This document shows, piece after piece, positions 42,933 to 51,432 of a stretch of 64,000 bases of DNA. The DNA comes from JOPF136 sp963773835 (GTDB taxonomy: Bacteria > Acidobacteriota > Terriglobia > Acidiferrales > UBA7541): NCBI GenBank assembly GCA_963773835.1, contig CAVZCQ010000001.1, positions 310,001 to 374,000 on the forward strand, given 5' to 3'. Position 1 is the first letter of the stretch; each line of letters begins with the position of its first letter. Under the pieces are notes generated by a model, which ran no database searches, had not been told where the DNA came from, and was given only the letters and a program-made list of their open reading frames with translations. The translations under genes and the position numbers were made by a program.

Positions 42933-43082
42933 ATGCGCGAACTCATTACGCTGCAGTGCAACGATTGCAAGAACCGGAACTACGCGACCATGAAGAATCG
43001 CAAGAAGCACACCGACCGGCTGGAGACGAAGAAGTTTTGCCGCACCTGCCGGAAGCACACGGTGCACAAGGAAGTGAAGTAG
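42933..43082 (+). CDS. rpmG: 50S ribosomal protein L33
   Basis: 49 residues (too short for many ORF filters). It keeps both Cys pairs of the zinc-binding L33 form (CNDC near residue 9 and CRTC near residue 36) and the KNRKKHTDRLETKKFC core. It sits 33 bases after tuf in the conserved tuf-rpmG-trnW-secE order. Confidence 0.97.
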   Translation: MRELITLQCNDCKNRNYATMKNRKKHTDRLETKKFCRTCRKHTVHKEVK

Positions 43083-43157
43083 GAGGCAGGCAGGCGGCGG
43101 GCGATTTGGAGCGGGGCGAGCCGGGACAAACCCTTCGGGCCAGGAGGCCCTGAGGGT

Positions 43158-43184
43158 AAATCCCGGGCACAGCGCCCGGGATTT
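43158..43184 (+). other. 11-bp perfect palindrome abutting tRNA-Trp
   Basis: AAATCCCGGGC-ACAGC-GCCCGGGATTT (43158-43184) ends exactly where tRNA-Trp begins. A second, imperfect 12-bp hairpin (ACCCTTCGGGCC with GGCCCTGAGGGT) lies just before it. No U tract follows, so processing is more likely than termination. Confidence 0.5.
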
Positions 43185-43259
43185 AGGGGAGTAGGTTTAA
43201 CGGTAGACCGCCGGTCTCCAAAACCGGATGTGGGGGTTCGAATCCCTCCTCCCCTGCCA
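43185..43259 (+). tRNA. tRNA-Trp (anticodon CCA)
   Basis: Acceptor AGGGGAG/CTCCCCT, anticodon loop CTCCAAA, discriminator G, encoded CCA (43257-43259). Placed between rpmG and secE as in many bacteria. Confidence 0.95.
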
Positions 43260-43270
43260 GGGATTGGAGC

Positions 43271-43567
43271 ATGAAAGGACAGGAGACAAAGTTGGCGGAA
43301 GCAACAAAGGTGATGGCAGGTGGCGAGGGCCGCGAGCGCCCCGCCTGGCTCGAGCGGCTCGTAGCCTGGGTGCAGGACATGCGCAAGTTCCTGCACGAGG
43401 TGCGCGGGGAGATGGGCCACGTCACCTGGCCGGCCCCGGTCGAGGTGCGGTCGACGACGTTTATCGTGATCGTCACGATTTTCTTTTTCGGCGCGTTTTT
43501 TTTCGTGGTGGATGGAGCATTCGGAAGGCTGATTCAAATGATTCTGACCAAATACGGGAAGTCGTAG
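43271..43567 (+). CDS. secE: Preprotein translocase subunit SecE
   Basis: 98 residues with one membrane helix (FIVIVTIFFFGAFFFVVD) and the conserved cytoplasmic amphipathic block before it (FLHEVRGEMGHVTWPAPVEVRSTT). SecE clamps the SecY channel. Only one base separates it from nusG. Confidence 0.95.
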   Translation: MKGQETKLAEATKVMAGGEGRERPAWLERLVAWVQDMRKFLHEVRGEMGHVTWPAPVEVRSTTFIVIVTIFFFGAFFFVVDGAFGRLIQMILTKYGKS

Positions 43568-43568
43568 G

Positions 43569-44108
43569 ATGGCCGTGGCCAAGAGCTGGTACATCATTCA
43601 CACCTATTCGGGCTTCGAGAAGAAGGTGAAAGAAAGCCTGGAAGGGCGCGTCACCGCGTTCGGCCTGAGCGAAAAGATCGGCCGCGTCATGGTGCCCACC
43701 GAAGACGTGATCGAGGTGCGCGGCGGGAAAAAGATCATCTCGCCGCGGATGTTCTATCCCGGCTACGTCCTGGTCGAGATGGAAATGAATGACGACACCT
43801 GGCACGTGGTCCGCTCCACCCCGCGGGTCACCGGATTCGTCGGCAGCGGGCAGACGCCCTCGCCGCTCTCGGAGGAGGAAGTGCAAGCCATTCTGAACCG
43901 GAGCGCGACGCCCACGGAGAAACAGAAGCCGAAGCTCACTTTCGAGCGCAACGAACAAGTGCGCATCGTGGACGGGCCGTTTTCGAGCTTCAACGGCGTG
44001 GTGGAAGAGGTGAACCCGGACCGTAACACGTTGAAAGTGTCCGTCACGATTTTCGGCAGGTCCACCCCTGTCGAGCTGGATTTTACCCAGGTGGAGAAGA
44101 CGAGCTAG
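43569..44108 (+). CDS. nusG: Transcription termination/antitermination factor NusG
   Basis: 179 residues: NGN domain (SWYIIHTYSGFEKKVKESL, ISPRMFYPGYVLVEME, VRSTPRVTGFVGSG) and C-terminal KOW domain (ERNEQVRIVDGPFSSFNGVV). It binds RNA polymerase beta prime and links it to ribosomes or Rho. Six bases separate it from the aspartic-protease gene. Confidence 0.97.
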   Translation: MAVAKSWYIIHTYSGFEKKVKESLEGRVTAFGLSEKIGRVMVPTEDVIEVRGGKKIISPRMFYPGYVLVEMEMNDDTWHVVRSTPRVTGFVGSGQTPSPLSEEEVQAILNRSATPTEKQKPKLTFERNEQVRIVDGPFSSFNGVVEEVNPDRNTLKVSVTIFGRSTPVELDFTQVEKTS

Positions 44109-44114
44109 GCGGCT

Positions 44115-44501
44115 ATGGGACTGTTCCAAACCAAACTCGAGGTGTGGAACCCGGCCGCTCCCGGACGCGCGGAAGAGTTTGAACTCTGGGTGGACACGGG
44201 CGCGGCCTACTCCTGGCTCTCGCGGAAGAAACTGGAGGCCATGGGCGTCGCGGTGAGCGATCGCATGGAATTTCGGACGATTGAAGGAAAGGTGATTGAG
44301 CGAGATGTGGCGCCGGTCTTCCTTCGCCACAATGGGCGTACGGGCGGCGACACGGTGGTCCTGGCGGAAGAGGGGGATCTGGAAGTGATGGGCTCGCACA
44401 CGCTGGAAAGCCTGGGACTCATGGCGGATCCGGTGCAGAAAAGGCTGGTGCGGACCGTAGCCTTAGCGCTGGGCAGCGCCGCGTCCGGGACGAATTGCTG
44501 A
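44115..44501 (+). CDS. Retropepsin-like aspartic protease (clan AA)
   Basis: 128 residues with the hallmark VDTGAAYSWLS (catalytic Asp27-Thr-Gly), a flap-region strand, and the closing hydrophobic motif VMGSHTLESLGLMADPVQKRL typical of single-domain bacterial retropepsins, which act as homodimers. Start ATG 44115, behind AGGCGG. The gene is cleanly inserted between nusG and rplK in the same direction with gaps of 6 and 22 bases, so it must be co-transcribed with the ribosomal operon. Substrate unknown. Many such proteins are annotated only as clan AA. Confidence 0.85.
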   Translation: MGLFQTKLEVWNPAAPGRAEEFELWVDTGAAYSWLSRKKLEAMGVAVSDRMEFRTIEGKVIERDVAPVFLRHNGRTGGDTVVLAEEGDLEVMGSHTLESLGLMADPVQKRLVRTVALALGSAASGTNC

Positions 44502-44523
44502 ATTTGATTCGGGAGCGAGGAGC

Positions 44524-44955
44524 ATGGCGAAGAAACTTCAAGCGATGGTGAAACTCCAGTTGCCCGCGGGCAAGGCCACGCCGGCTCAGCCGGTCGGGAC
44601 CGCGCTCGGTCCTCAGGGCGTGAACATCATGGAATTCTGCAAGCAGTTCAACGGCAAGACCGGGAAAGAGCCCGAGGGGATGATCATCCCGGTGCTGGTG
44701 ACCATCTACACCGACCGGACGTTCACTTTCATCCTGAAGACGCCGCCGGCCTCCGAGCTGCTGAAGCGCGCCGCAGGAATCGTGAAGGGCTCGGGAGAGC
44801 CCAACCGCACGAAGGTGGGAAAAGTTTCGCGGAAACAGGTGGAAGAGATCGCCAGGACCAAGATGCCCGATCTCAACACCACCAAGATCGATTCTGCGAT
44901 CCGCACGGTGATGGGCACGGCGCGAAACATGGGCATCGAAGTGACGGAGAACTAG
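44524..44955 (+). CDS. rplK: 50S ribosomal protein L11
   Basis: 143 residues, full-length L11 (MVKLQLPAGKATPAQPVGTA, ALGPQGVNIMEFCKQFN, TFILKTPPASELLKRAAG). It binds the GTPase-associated region of 23S rRNA. GCGAGGAGC precedes the ATG. Confidence 0.98.
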   Translation: MAKKLQAMVKLQLPAGKATPAQPVGTALGPQGVNIMEFCKQFNGKTGKEPEGMIIPVLVTIYTDRTFTFILKTPPASELLKRAAGIVKGSGEPNRTKVGKVSRKQVEEIARTKMPDLNTTKIDSAIRTVMGTARNMGIEVTEN

Positions 44956-44965
44956 GAGCGCACGC

Positions 44966-45679
44966 ATGAGCCGCTTGGGAGGAAAGAACATCCAGAAGGC
45001 GCGGGCCCAGTTGCGGGGGCGGCCCTACCCCCTGCTCGAGGCCGCGGACCTGCTCAGGAAAGTGAAATTCGCCAAGTTCAACGAAACTGTCGAGCTGGTG
45101 GTCAACATGGGCGTGGACCCCAAACAGTCCGACCAGATGATTCGCGGCACCGTGGTGCTCCCGCACGGGCTGGGGAAGTCCAAGCGCGTTCTGGTGATTG
45201 CCGGCGGCGAGAAAGTGACCGAAGCCCGCGACGCCGGCGCCGATTTCGTCGGCGGCGAGGACATGGTCCAAAAGATCATGGAGGGCTGGATCGATTTCGA
45301 CGCGGTCATTGCCACTCCGGACATGATGCGCTCCGCCGGAAAGCTCGGAAAAGTTCTGGGTCCGCGCGGGCTGATGCCGAATCCGAAGGCCGGCACAGTA
45401 ACCTTCGACGTTTCCCAGGCGGTGAAAGAAATCAAGGCCGGAAAAGTCGAGTTCCGGCTGGATAAGACGGCCATCATCCATTCGCCAATCGGCAAAGCGG
45501 ATTTCGAGGCCCCCAAGCTGGCGGAAAACGCCCAGGCGCTGCTGGCGGCCATCGTCAAGGCCAAGCCGGCCGCAGCCAAGGGCAAGTACATCAAGCGGGT
45601 CACGCTGACCTCCACGATGGGCCCGGGAATTCCCATCGACCTGGCTGAAGTGGAAGCTTCAACGGGCGCGGCAGCCTGA
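44966..45679 (+). CDS. rplA: 50S ribosomal protein L1
   Basis: 237 residues, ten bases after rplK. Typical L1 blocks: FNETVELVVNMGVDPKQSDQ, RGTVVLPHGLGK, MRSAGKLGKVLGPRGLMPNP. L1 forms the L1 stalk and, in many bacteria, represses its own rplKA mRNA. Confidence 0.98.
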   Translation: MSRLGGKNIQKARAQLRGRPYPLLEAADLLRKVKFAKFNETVELVVNMGVDPKQSDQMIRGTVVLPHGLGKSKRVLVIAGGEKVTEARDAGADFVGGEDMVQKIMEGWIDFDAVIATPDMMRSAGKLGKVLGPRGLMPNPKAGTVTFDVSQAVKEIKAGKVEFRLDKTAIIHSPIGKADFEAPKLAENAQALLAAIVKAKPAAAKGKYIKRVTLTSTMGPGIPIDLAEVEASTGAAA

Positions 45680-45710
45680 CGCGCAGGGAAGACGGTAAAA
45701 GGATCGAGCC

Positions 45711-46238
45711 ATGAATCGCAAAGTAGACCGCCAAAAACGCGTCGAGGAGCTGCACCACGAGCTCGCCCAGGTCTCCACCGTGATCCTGAGCACCTTTCAG
45801 GGAATCAAGGTGGAGGAAGACACACGGCTCCGCCGCGCCGTGGAAGCCGCGGGCGGCAGCTACCAGGTGGTGAAGAACACTCTCGCCGAGCGCGCCGCGC
45901 AGGGAACGGCTGCGGAACCGCTGCTCAAATCTCTGGCGGGAACGAATTCCATCGCGTGCACCTCGTCGGACCCGGTGGCGCTCGCCAAGGCGCTCACCAA
46001 GTTCGCCAAGGATGTGCCCGCCTACCAGTTCCGCGCGGGCATCGTCGAAGGCCGCGTGGTATCGGTCGGTGAGATTCAGCAGCTCGCCAGCCTGCCGTCG
46101 AAGGAAGATTTGATCTCCAAGGTGATGTTTCTGCTGCTCGCGCCGGCACAGCGCGTGGCCAGCGTCACCGCGGCGGTGGCGCGCAATCTGGCCGTGGTGA
46201 TGAACGAAGCGGCCAAAGAGAAAAAGTTCTCGGAATAA
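45711..46238 (+). CDS. rplJ: 50S ribosomal protein L10
   Basis: 175 residues: VEELHHELAQVSTVILSTFQ, LRRAVEAAGGSYQVVKNTL. It anchors the L7/L12 stalk. The leader before it is only 31 bases, so no long autoregulatory structure is visible. Confidence 0.97.
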   Translation: MNRKVDRQKRVEELHHELAQVSTVILSTFQGIKVEEDTRLRRAVEAAGGSYQVVKNTLAERAAQGTAAEPLLKSLAGTNSIACTSSDPVALAKALTKFAKDVPAYQFRAGIVEGRVVSVGEIQQLASLPSKEDLISKVMFLLLAPAQRVASVTAAVARNLAVVMNEAAKEKKFSE

Positions 46239-46264
46239 TCTTTCAGGGAGGACGGGAAACGGAC

Positions 46265-46651
46265 ATGTCAACCAAAGTGGATACGCTGCTCGATCAGATC
46301 AAGGGGCTCACCCTTCTCGAAGCCTCGGATCTGGTTAAGAAAATGGAAGAGGCCTTCGGCGTTTCCGCCGCGGCCGCCGCGCCGGTGGTCGTAGCCGGCG
46401 GGGCGCCCGGTGGGGGCGCTGCTCCGGCCGCCGAGGAGAAGACGGAATTCGCCGTCGTTCTCACCGAGGTGGGCGCCAACAAAATCAACGTCATCAAGGC
46501 CGTTCGCGAGGTCACCAGCCTCGGCCTCAAGGAAGCCAAGGACCTGGTGGATGGCGCCCCCAAGACGGTCAAGGAAGGCGTGAGCAAGGACGAGGCCGCC
46601 ACCATCAAGAAGAAGTTCGAGGAAGCCGGCGCCAAAGTGGAAGTGAAGTAG
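46265..46651 (+). CDS. rplL: 50S ribosomal protein L7/L12
   Basis: 128 residues: N-terminal dimer helices (LDQIKGLTLLEASDLVKKME), an Ala/Gly hinge, and the C-terminal factor-binding domain (EKTEFAVVLTEVGANKINVI, GLKEAKDLVDGAPK). Normal length. Confidence 0.98.
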   Translation: MSTKVDTLLDQIKGLTLLEASDLVKKMEEAFGVSAAAAAPVVVAGGAPGGGAAPAAEEKTEFAVVLTEVGANKINVIKAVREVTSLGLKEAKDLVDGAPKTVKEGVSKDEAATIKKKFEEAGAKVEVK

Positions 46652-46660
46652 GCCGGCGGG

Positions 46661-46769
46661 GCGTTCCGTGCGTGCGGAACGCGCCAGGGAAACGCCGCCG
46701 CGCCCGCTGTTCCGGGCGATGCGCCGTTCCAGAGATTGATTTCCAGCCCGCGCTCCGGCAAGCCGGAGC
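46661..46769 (+). other. Two hairpins in the rplL-rpoB spacer
   Basis: GCGTTCCG-TGCGTG-CGGAACGC (46661-46682) and GCTCCGGC-AA-GCCGGAGC (46752-46769), inside the 251-base gap between rplL and rpoB. Neither is followed directly by a U run. Their position matches that of the E. coli attenuator and RNase III site, so attenuation or processing is likely (inference). Confidence 0.5.
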
Positions 46770-46902
46770 GGAGATTCGGGAGAAGATTCTGCTCGCACCA
46801 TTTTTTCTTGGAATTTCACCCCGGGGGCCGTGGTGTTTGCGCCTGGCCTGCGGCTTCCCGGGCGTTCCGTCCGCCGCGGCGGACATCGTGAGGTAAGACG
46901 AC

Positions 46903-49900
46903 ATGCAGAATGGACATTATCAGAACCGCGAACGGCGGCGCCTGGACTTTTCGCGCATCCGGGCGACGATTCAGATTCCCAATTTGATCGAGGTCCAGAA
47001 GCGCTCCTACCAGCGGTTCCTGCAGATGGACCTGCTGCCGAGCGAGCGGGAGGACACGGGCCTGCAGTCCGTGTTCAGCTCCGTCTTCCCGATTCAGGAT
47101 TTCCGCGGGCTGTCCCAGCTCGATTTTGTGGACTACTCGATCGGCAACTGGGAATGCAAGTGCGGTCATCTGCGCGGGCTGCATCACCTGCGCGCCACCT
47201 GCCGCACCTGCGGCGCGTCCGTGGTCACCGACCCGTATAAATCCGGCGACGTAATTTGCTCGAAGTGCGGCACCTTCAACCGCAACACGCCCACGTTCTG
47301 CAACAAGTGCGGCGACCCGGTGGCGCTGCAATTGAAATACGACGTGAGCGAATGCCAGGAGCGCGGGATGACCTATGCCGCTCCGCTGAAGGTCACCATC
47401 CGGCTCACCATTTACGAGAAGGATCCGGATACGGGCGCGAAGAGCATCCGCGACATCAAGGAACAGGAAGTATTTTTCGGCGACATCCCGTTGATGACCG
47501 AGAACGGCACGTTCATCATCAACGGAACCGAGCGCGTCATCGTCAGCCAGCTCCACCGCTCGCCCGGCGTCTTCTTCGAGACCGCTAACAACCGCACCTA
47601 CTTCCTGGGGAAAATCATTCCCTACCGCGGATCGTGGGTGGAATTCGAATACGACACGAAGAACACGCTCTACGTGCGCATCGACCGCAAGCGCAAGTTC
47701 CTGGGGACCATCTTCCTGCGCGCGCTCGGAATGAAGTCGAACGAAGAAATCCTGCGCAACTTCTACCAGGTGGAGCGCGTTTCGCTCCGCGAAGGGAAAT
47801 TCTACTGGAACCTTTCCGAGGGGCTGATCGACCGCAAACTCTCGCACGAGATCAAGCACCCCAAGACGGAAGAGACGCTGGTCGGCTCCGGGCGGCGGAT
47901 CACCGAGCCGCTCTACAAGGAACTGGTGAAGGCGCGCGTGGCACAGGTGCAGGCGGACCTCACGGACCTGGAAGGCGCTGCTTCCGTGGCCGACATCGTG
48001 GACCGCCAGACCGGCGAAGTCCTGCTGGAAGCCAACAAACCGTTTACCGCGGAACTGTGGGCCCGCATGGCGGAGGCCGGCCTCGGCGAAGTCGATGTGT
48101 GCTTCCCGGAGCGCGACGAGGTGGGCACGGTGGTGAGCCGCACGCTCGATCGCGACACGATTCATAGCTCCCGCGAAGCGCTCATCGAGATCTACCGCAA
48201 GCTGCGTCCGGGCGACCCGCCCACGCTGGATACGGCCACCGCGCTCTTCCAGAGCATGTTTTTCGACGCGCGCAAATACGATTTCAGCAAGGTGGGACGT
48301 TTGAAGTTCAACATCAAGCTGGGGCTCAACACCCCGCTCGACAAGCGCACTCTGGACACTCCCGACTTCATCGCCGCCATCAAGTACCTGCTGAAGCTGC
48401 GCAAGAACGTGGGCACGGTGGACGATATCGACCACCTGGGCAACCGCCGCGTCCGCGCCGTGGGCGAGCTGCTGGAAAACCAGTTCCGCATCGGACTGGT
48501 GCGCATGGAGCGCGCCATCAAGGAAAAGATGTCCGTGTACCAGGAAATGTCCACGGCCATGCCCCACGACCTGGTGAACGCGAAGCCGGTGACCGCGGCC
48601 ATCCGCGAGTTCTTCGGAAGTTCGCAGTTGAGCCAGTTCATGGACCAGACCAACCCGTTGAGCGAAATCACCCACAAGCGGCGCCTTTCCGCGCTGGGGC
48701 CCGGCGGGCTTTCGCGCGAGCGCGCGGGGTTCGAGGTGCGCGACGTGCACCCCACCCACTACGGCCGCATCTGCCCCATCGAAACGCCGGAAGGCCCCAA
48801 CATCGGCCTCATCAGCTCGCTCTCCTGCTTTGCGCGCATCAACGAGTTCGGCTTCATCGAATCGCCGTACCGCAAGGTCCGCAATGGCCGTGTGGTGGAC
48901 TACGTTCAGGTGCTCAACGCCGGCGACAGCGAATTCAAGGCCGGCGACATCGTGGAGTTGGACAAGGTGGAAAGCGTGAATGAAGAGCTGAAGCGGCGCA
49001 AGGTCACCGCCGAGGCCCACTGTTTCTACCTCTCCGCCTGGGAGGAGGACCGCTACGTCATCGCCCAAGCCAACGTGCCGCTCGACACCCGCGGCCTGAT
49101 CGACGCCGAGTTGGTGAACTGCCGCCAGGCCGGCAACTTCGTGCTGAAGAGCCGCGAGGAAGTGGATTACATCGACGTGTCGCCGAAACAGCTCGTCTCG
49201 GTGGCTGCCAGCCTGATTCCGTTCCTGGAAAATGACGACGCGAACCGCGCACTGATGGGCTCCAACATGCAGCGCCAGGCCGTGCCGCTCATCCGCGGCG
49301 AAGCGCCGCTGGTGGGCACGGGGATGGAACGCGTCACCGCGCGCGACTCCGGCGCCGTGGTCATCTGCCGCCGCGAAGGCGTGGTGGACCAGGTGGACAG
49401 CGAGCGCATCATCGTCCGGGTGGAATCCGACCATTCCGGCGTGCTGAGCCGTGAAGTGGGCTCGGACATCTACACGCTCACGAAGTTCAAGCGCTCCAAT
49501 CAGAACACCTGTATCAGCCAGAAGCCGCTGGTGCGCGTGGGCGACCACGTCAAGCAGAACCAGGTGCTGGCCGACGGGCCGTGCACGGACCGCGGCGAGC
49601 TGGCGCTCGGCCGCAACGTCCTCGTCGCCTTCCTTCCCTGGCGCGGGTACAACTTTGAAGACGCCATCCTGGTGAGCGAGAAACTCGTTCGCGAGGACTA
49701 CTACACCTCCATCCACATCGAGGAGCTGGAAATCGAGGCTCGGGACACCAAGCTCGGTCCCGAAGAAGTCACCCGCGACATTCCCAACATCAGCGAGAGT
49801 TTCCTGCGCAACCTGGACGAAAGCGGCGTCATCCGCATCGGCGCCACGGTGAAACCGGGCGACATCCTGGTGGGCAAAGTGACGCCGAAGGGCGAAACCA

Positions 49901-51333
49901 CGCTCACTCCCGAAGAAAAGCTGCTCCGCGCGATCTTCGGTGAGAAGGCCGGCGACGTTCGCGACGCCTCCCTCTATTGCCCGCCGGGCATCGAGGGCAC
50001 CGTGGTGGACGTGAAAATCTTTTGCCGCAAAGGCGCGGAAAAGGACGAGCGGCACAAAGCCATCGAGGCCTCGCAGGAAACGCGGCTGGAGAAGAACCTG
50101 TCGGACGAAATCCGCATCCTGACGGACGAGCGGCTGAAGCGGCTCGCCGAAATCCTGTCCGGCAGAAAGCTGGCCGCCGACCTGCACGACGAAAAGACAA
50201 ATAAGCGCCTGCTGACCAAAGGCGTGACCCTCACGCGCGACATCATCGAAAAGGTGTCCACGCGCAACCTCAAGCGGCTTCGCCTGGACGAAAAGGACCC
50301 GCTCCTCATCGAGAAAATCGATGAGATCGAGGAGATGACCTCGCGGCAGATCGACGTGCTGCGGAAAATCACCGACGAGCGCATCGGCAAGCTGAAGAAG
50401 GGCGACGAGTTGCCGCCGGGCGTGATCAAACTGGTGAAAGTGTACGTGGCCATGAAGCGCAAGCTGTCCGTGGGCGACAAGATGGCCGGCCGCCACGGGA
50501 ACAAGGGCGTGATCGCGCGCGTGGTTCCCGAAGAAGATATGCCCTACCTGCCGGATGGAACTCCGGTGGAAATCGTGCTCAACCCGCTCGGCGTTCCTTC
50601 GCGCATGAACGTCGGCCAAATTCTGGAAACGCACCTGGGCTGGGCCGCGCGCGAACTCGGCGGGCAGCTCATGCGCATTCTGGACGATTCCACCCGCGCC
50701 GAAGCGGTGCGCAAGTGGTTCAAGGAAATCTTCGGCGAAACTTCGGTGTGGAAATCGGTTTCCGAAATGGAGGATGAGGACCTGCTGGACCTGGCCCGCA
50801 GCTTCCGCGACGGCATCCCCATGGCCACGCCCGTGTTCGACGGCGCGCGCGAAGGGGAAATCCGGCACCTTCTGGAGCTCGCCGGACTGCCCGTGGCGGG
50901 AAAGACGGAACTGTTCGACGGGATCACCGGAGAAAAGTTCGGCCAGCCCGTCACGGTTGGGTTCATCTACATGCTCAAGCTTTCGCACCTGGTGGACGAC
51001 AAAATTCACGCGCGTTCCATCGGACCGTACTCGCTCATCACCCAGCAGCCGCTCGGCGGCAAGGCGCAGTTCGGCGGGCAGCGCTTCGGCGAAATGGAAG
51101 TCTGGGCGCTGGAAGCCTACGGGGCGGCGCACATCCTGCAGGAGCTGCTGACCTGCAAGTCGGACGACGTGTACGGCCGGGCCAAGATCTATGAGGCCAT
51201 CGTGAAGGGCGAACCGGGAATCGACCCCGGAGTGCCGGAATCGTTCAACGTCTTGGTGCGCGAGCTCCAGTCGCTGTGCCTGGACGTCGAACTGATGAAG
51301 CGGCAGAAGCCCGCGGAGAAGGCAGCGGACTGA
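46903..51333 (+). CDS. rpoB: RNA polymerase subunit beta
   Basis: 1476 residues, complete beta subunit. An unusual zinc-ribbon-like Cys cluster lies at about residues 85-145 (CKCGHLRGL, CRTCG, CSKCG, CNKCG), a known trait of several phyla. Rifampicin region SSQLSQFMDQTNPLSEITHK, then LSALGPGGLSRERAGFEVRD, is wild type. The C-terminal GRHGNKGVIARVVPEEDMPY block is present. ATG behind GAGGT. It is the largest gene here, with rpoC next. Confidence 0.98.
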   Translation: MQNGHYQNRERRRLDFSRIRATIQIPNLIEVQKRSYQRFLQMDLLPSEREDTGLQSVFSSVFPIQDFRGLSQLDFVDYSIGNWECKCGHLRGLHHLRATCRTCGASVVTDPYKSGDVICSKCGTFNRNTPTFCNKCGDPVALQLKYDVSECQERGMTYAAPLKVTIRLTIYEKDPDTGAKSIRDIKEQEVFFGDIPLMTENGTFIINGTERVIVSQLHRSPGVFFETANNRTYFLGKIIPYRGSWVEFEYDTKNTLYVRIDRKRKFLGTIFLRALGMKSNEEILRNFYQVERVSLREGKFYWNLSEGLIDRKLSHEIKHPKTEETLVGSGRRITEPLYKELVKARVAQVQADLTDLEGAASVADIVDRQTGEVLLEANKPFTAELWARMAEAGLGEVDVCFPERDEVGTVVSRTLDRDTIHSSREALIEIYRKLRPGDPPTLDTATALFQSMFFDARKYDFSKVGRLKFNIKLGLNTPLDKRTLDTPDFIAAIKYLLKLRKNVGTVDDIDHLGNRRVRAVGELLENQFRIGLVRMERAIKEKMSVYQEMSTAMPHDLVNAKPVTAAIREFFGSSQLSQFMDQTNPLSEITHKRRLSALGPGGLSRERAGFEVRDVHPTHYGRICPIETPEGPNIGLISSLSCFARINEFGFIESPYRKVRNGRVVDYVQVLNAGDSEFKAGDIVELDKVESVNEELKRRKVTAEAHCFYLSAWEEDRYVIAQANVPLDTRGLIDAELVNCRQAGNFVLKSREEVDYIDVSPKQLVSVAASLIPFLENDDANRALMGSNMQRQAVPLIRGEAPLVGTGMERVTARDSGAVVICRREGVVDQVDSERIIVRVESDHSGVLSREVGSDIYTLTKFKRSNQNTCISQKPLVRVGDHVKQNQVLADGPCTDRGELALGRNVLVAFLPWRGYNFEDAILVSEKLVREDYYTSIHIEELEIEARDTKLGPEEVTRDIPNISESFLRNLDESGVIRIGATVKPGDILVGKVTPKGETTLTPEEKLLRAIFGEKAGDVRDASLYCPPGIEGTVVDVKIFCRKGAEKDERHKAIEASQETRLEKNLSDEIRILTDERLKRLAEILSGRKLAADLHDEKTNKRLLTKGVTLTRDIIEKVSTRNLKRLRLDEKDPLLIEKIDEIEEMTSRQIDVLRKITDERIGKLKKGDELPPGVIKLVKVYVAMKRKLSVGDKMAGRHGNKGVIARVVPEEDMPYLPDGTPVEIVLNPLGVPSRMNVGQILETHLGWAARELGGQLMRILDDSTRAEAVRKWFKEIFGETSVWKSVSEMEDEDLLDLARSFRDGIPMATPVFDGAREGEIRHLLELAGLPVAGKTELFDGITGEKFGQPVTVGFIYMLKLSHLVDDKIHARSIGPYSLITQQPLGGKAQFGGQRFGEMEVWALEAYGAAHILQELLTCKSDDVYGRAKIYEAIVKGEPGIDPGVPESFNVLVRELQSLCLDVELMKRQKPAEKAAD

Positions 51334-51398
51334 GCGGCGCGCCGGGGCTTCGCACAGGAGTTCCCGCGCGCATGAAGTGCACAGGATTTTTTCTGGAA

Positions 51399-51420
51399 GC
51401 CGTCCCCGGCAAAGGACGGC
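51399..51420 (+). other. Hairpin just before rpoC ribosome-binding site
   Basis: GCCGTCC-CCGGCAAA-GGACGGC ends directly before AGGAGGAAGG (51421-51430). It may affect rpoC translation. Confidence 0.4.
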
Positions 51421-51432
51421 AGGAGGAAGGCC

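Noticed and set aside
43158..43184. Palindrome read as a terminator for tuf-rpmG
   Set aside because: No U tract follows, and the tRNA starts at once; co-transcription with trnW-secE is more likely.
44115..44501. Aspartic-protease gene as a remnant of a retroelement
   Set aside because: No reverse transcriptase, integrase or long terminal repeats; the single-domain bacterial retropepsin explanation is simpler.
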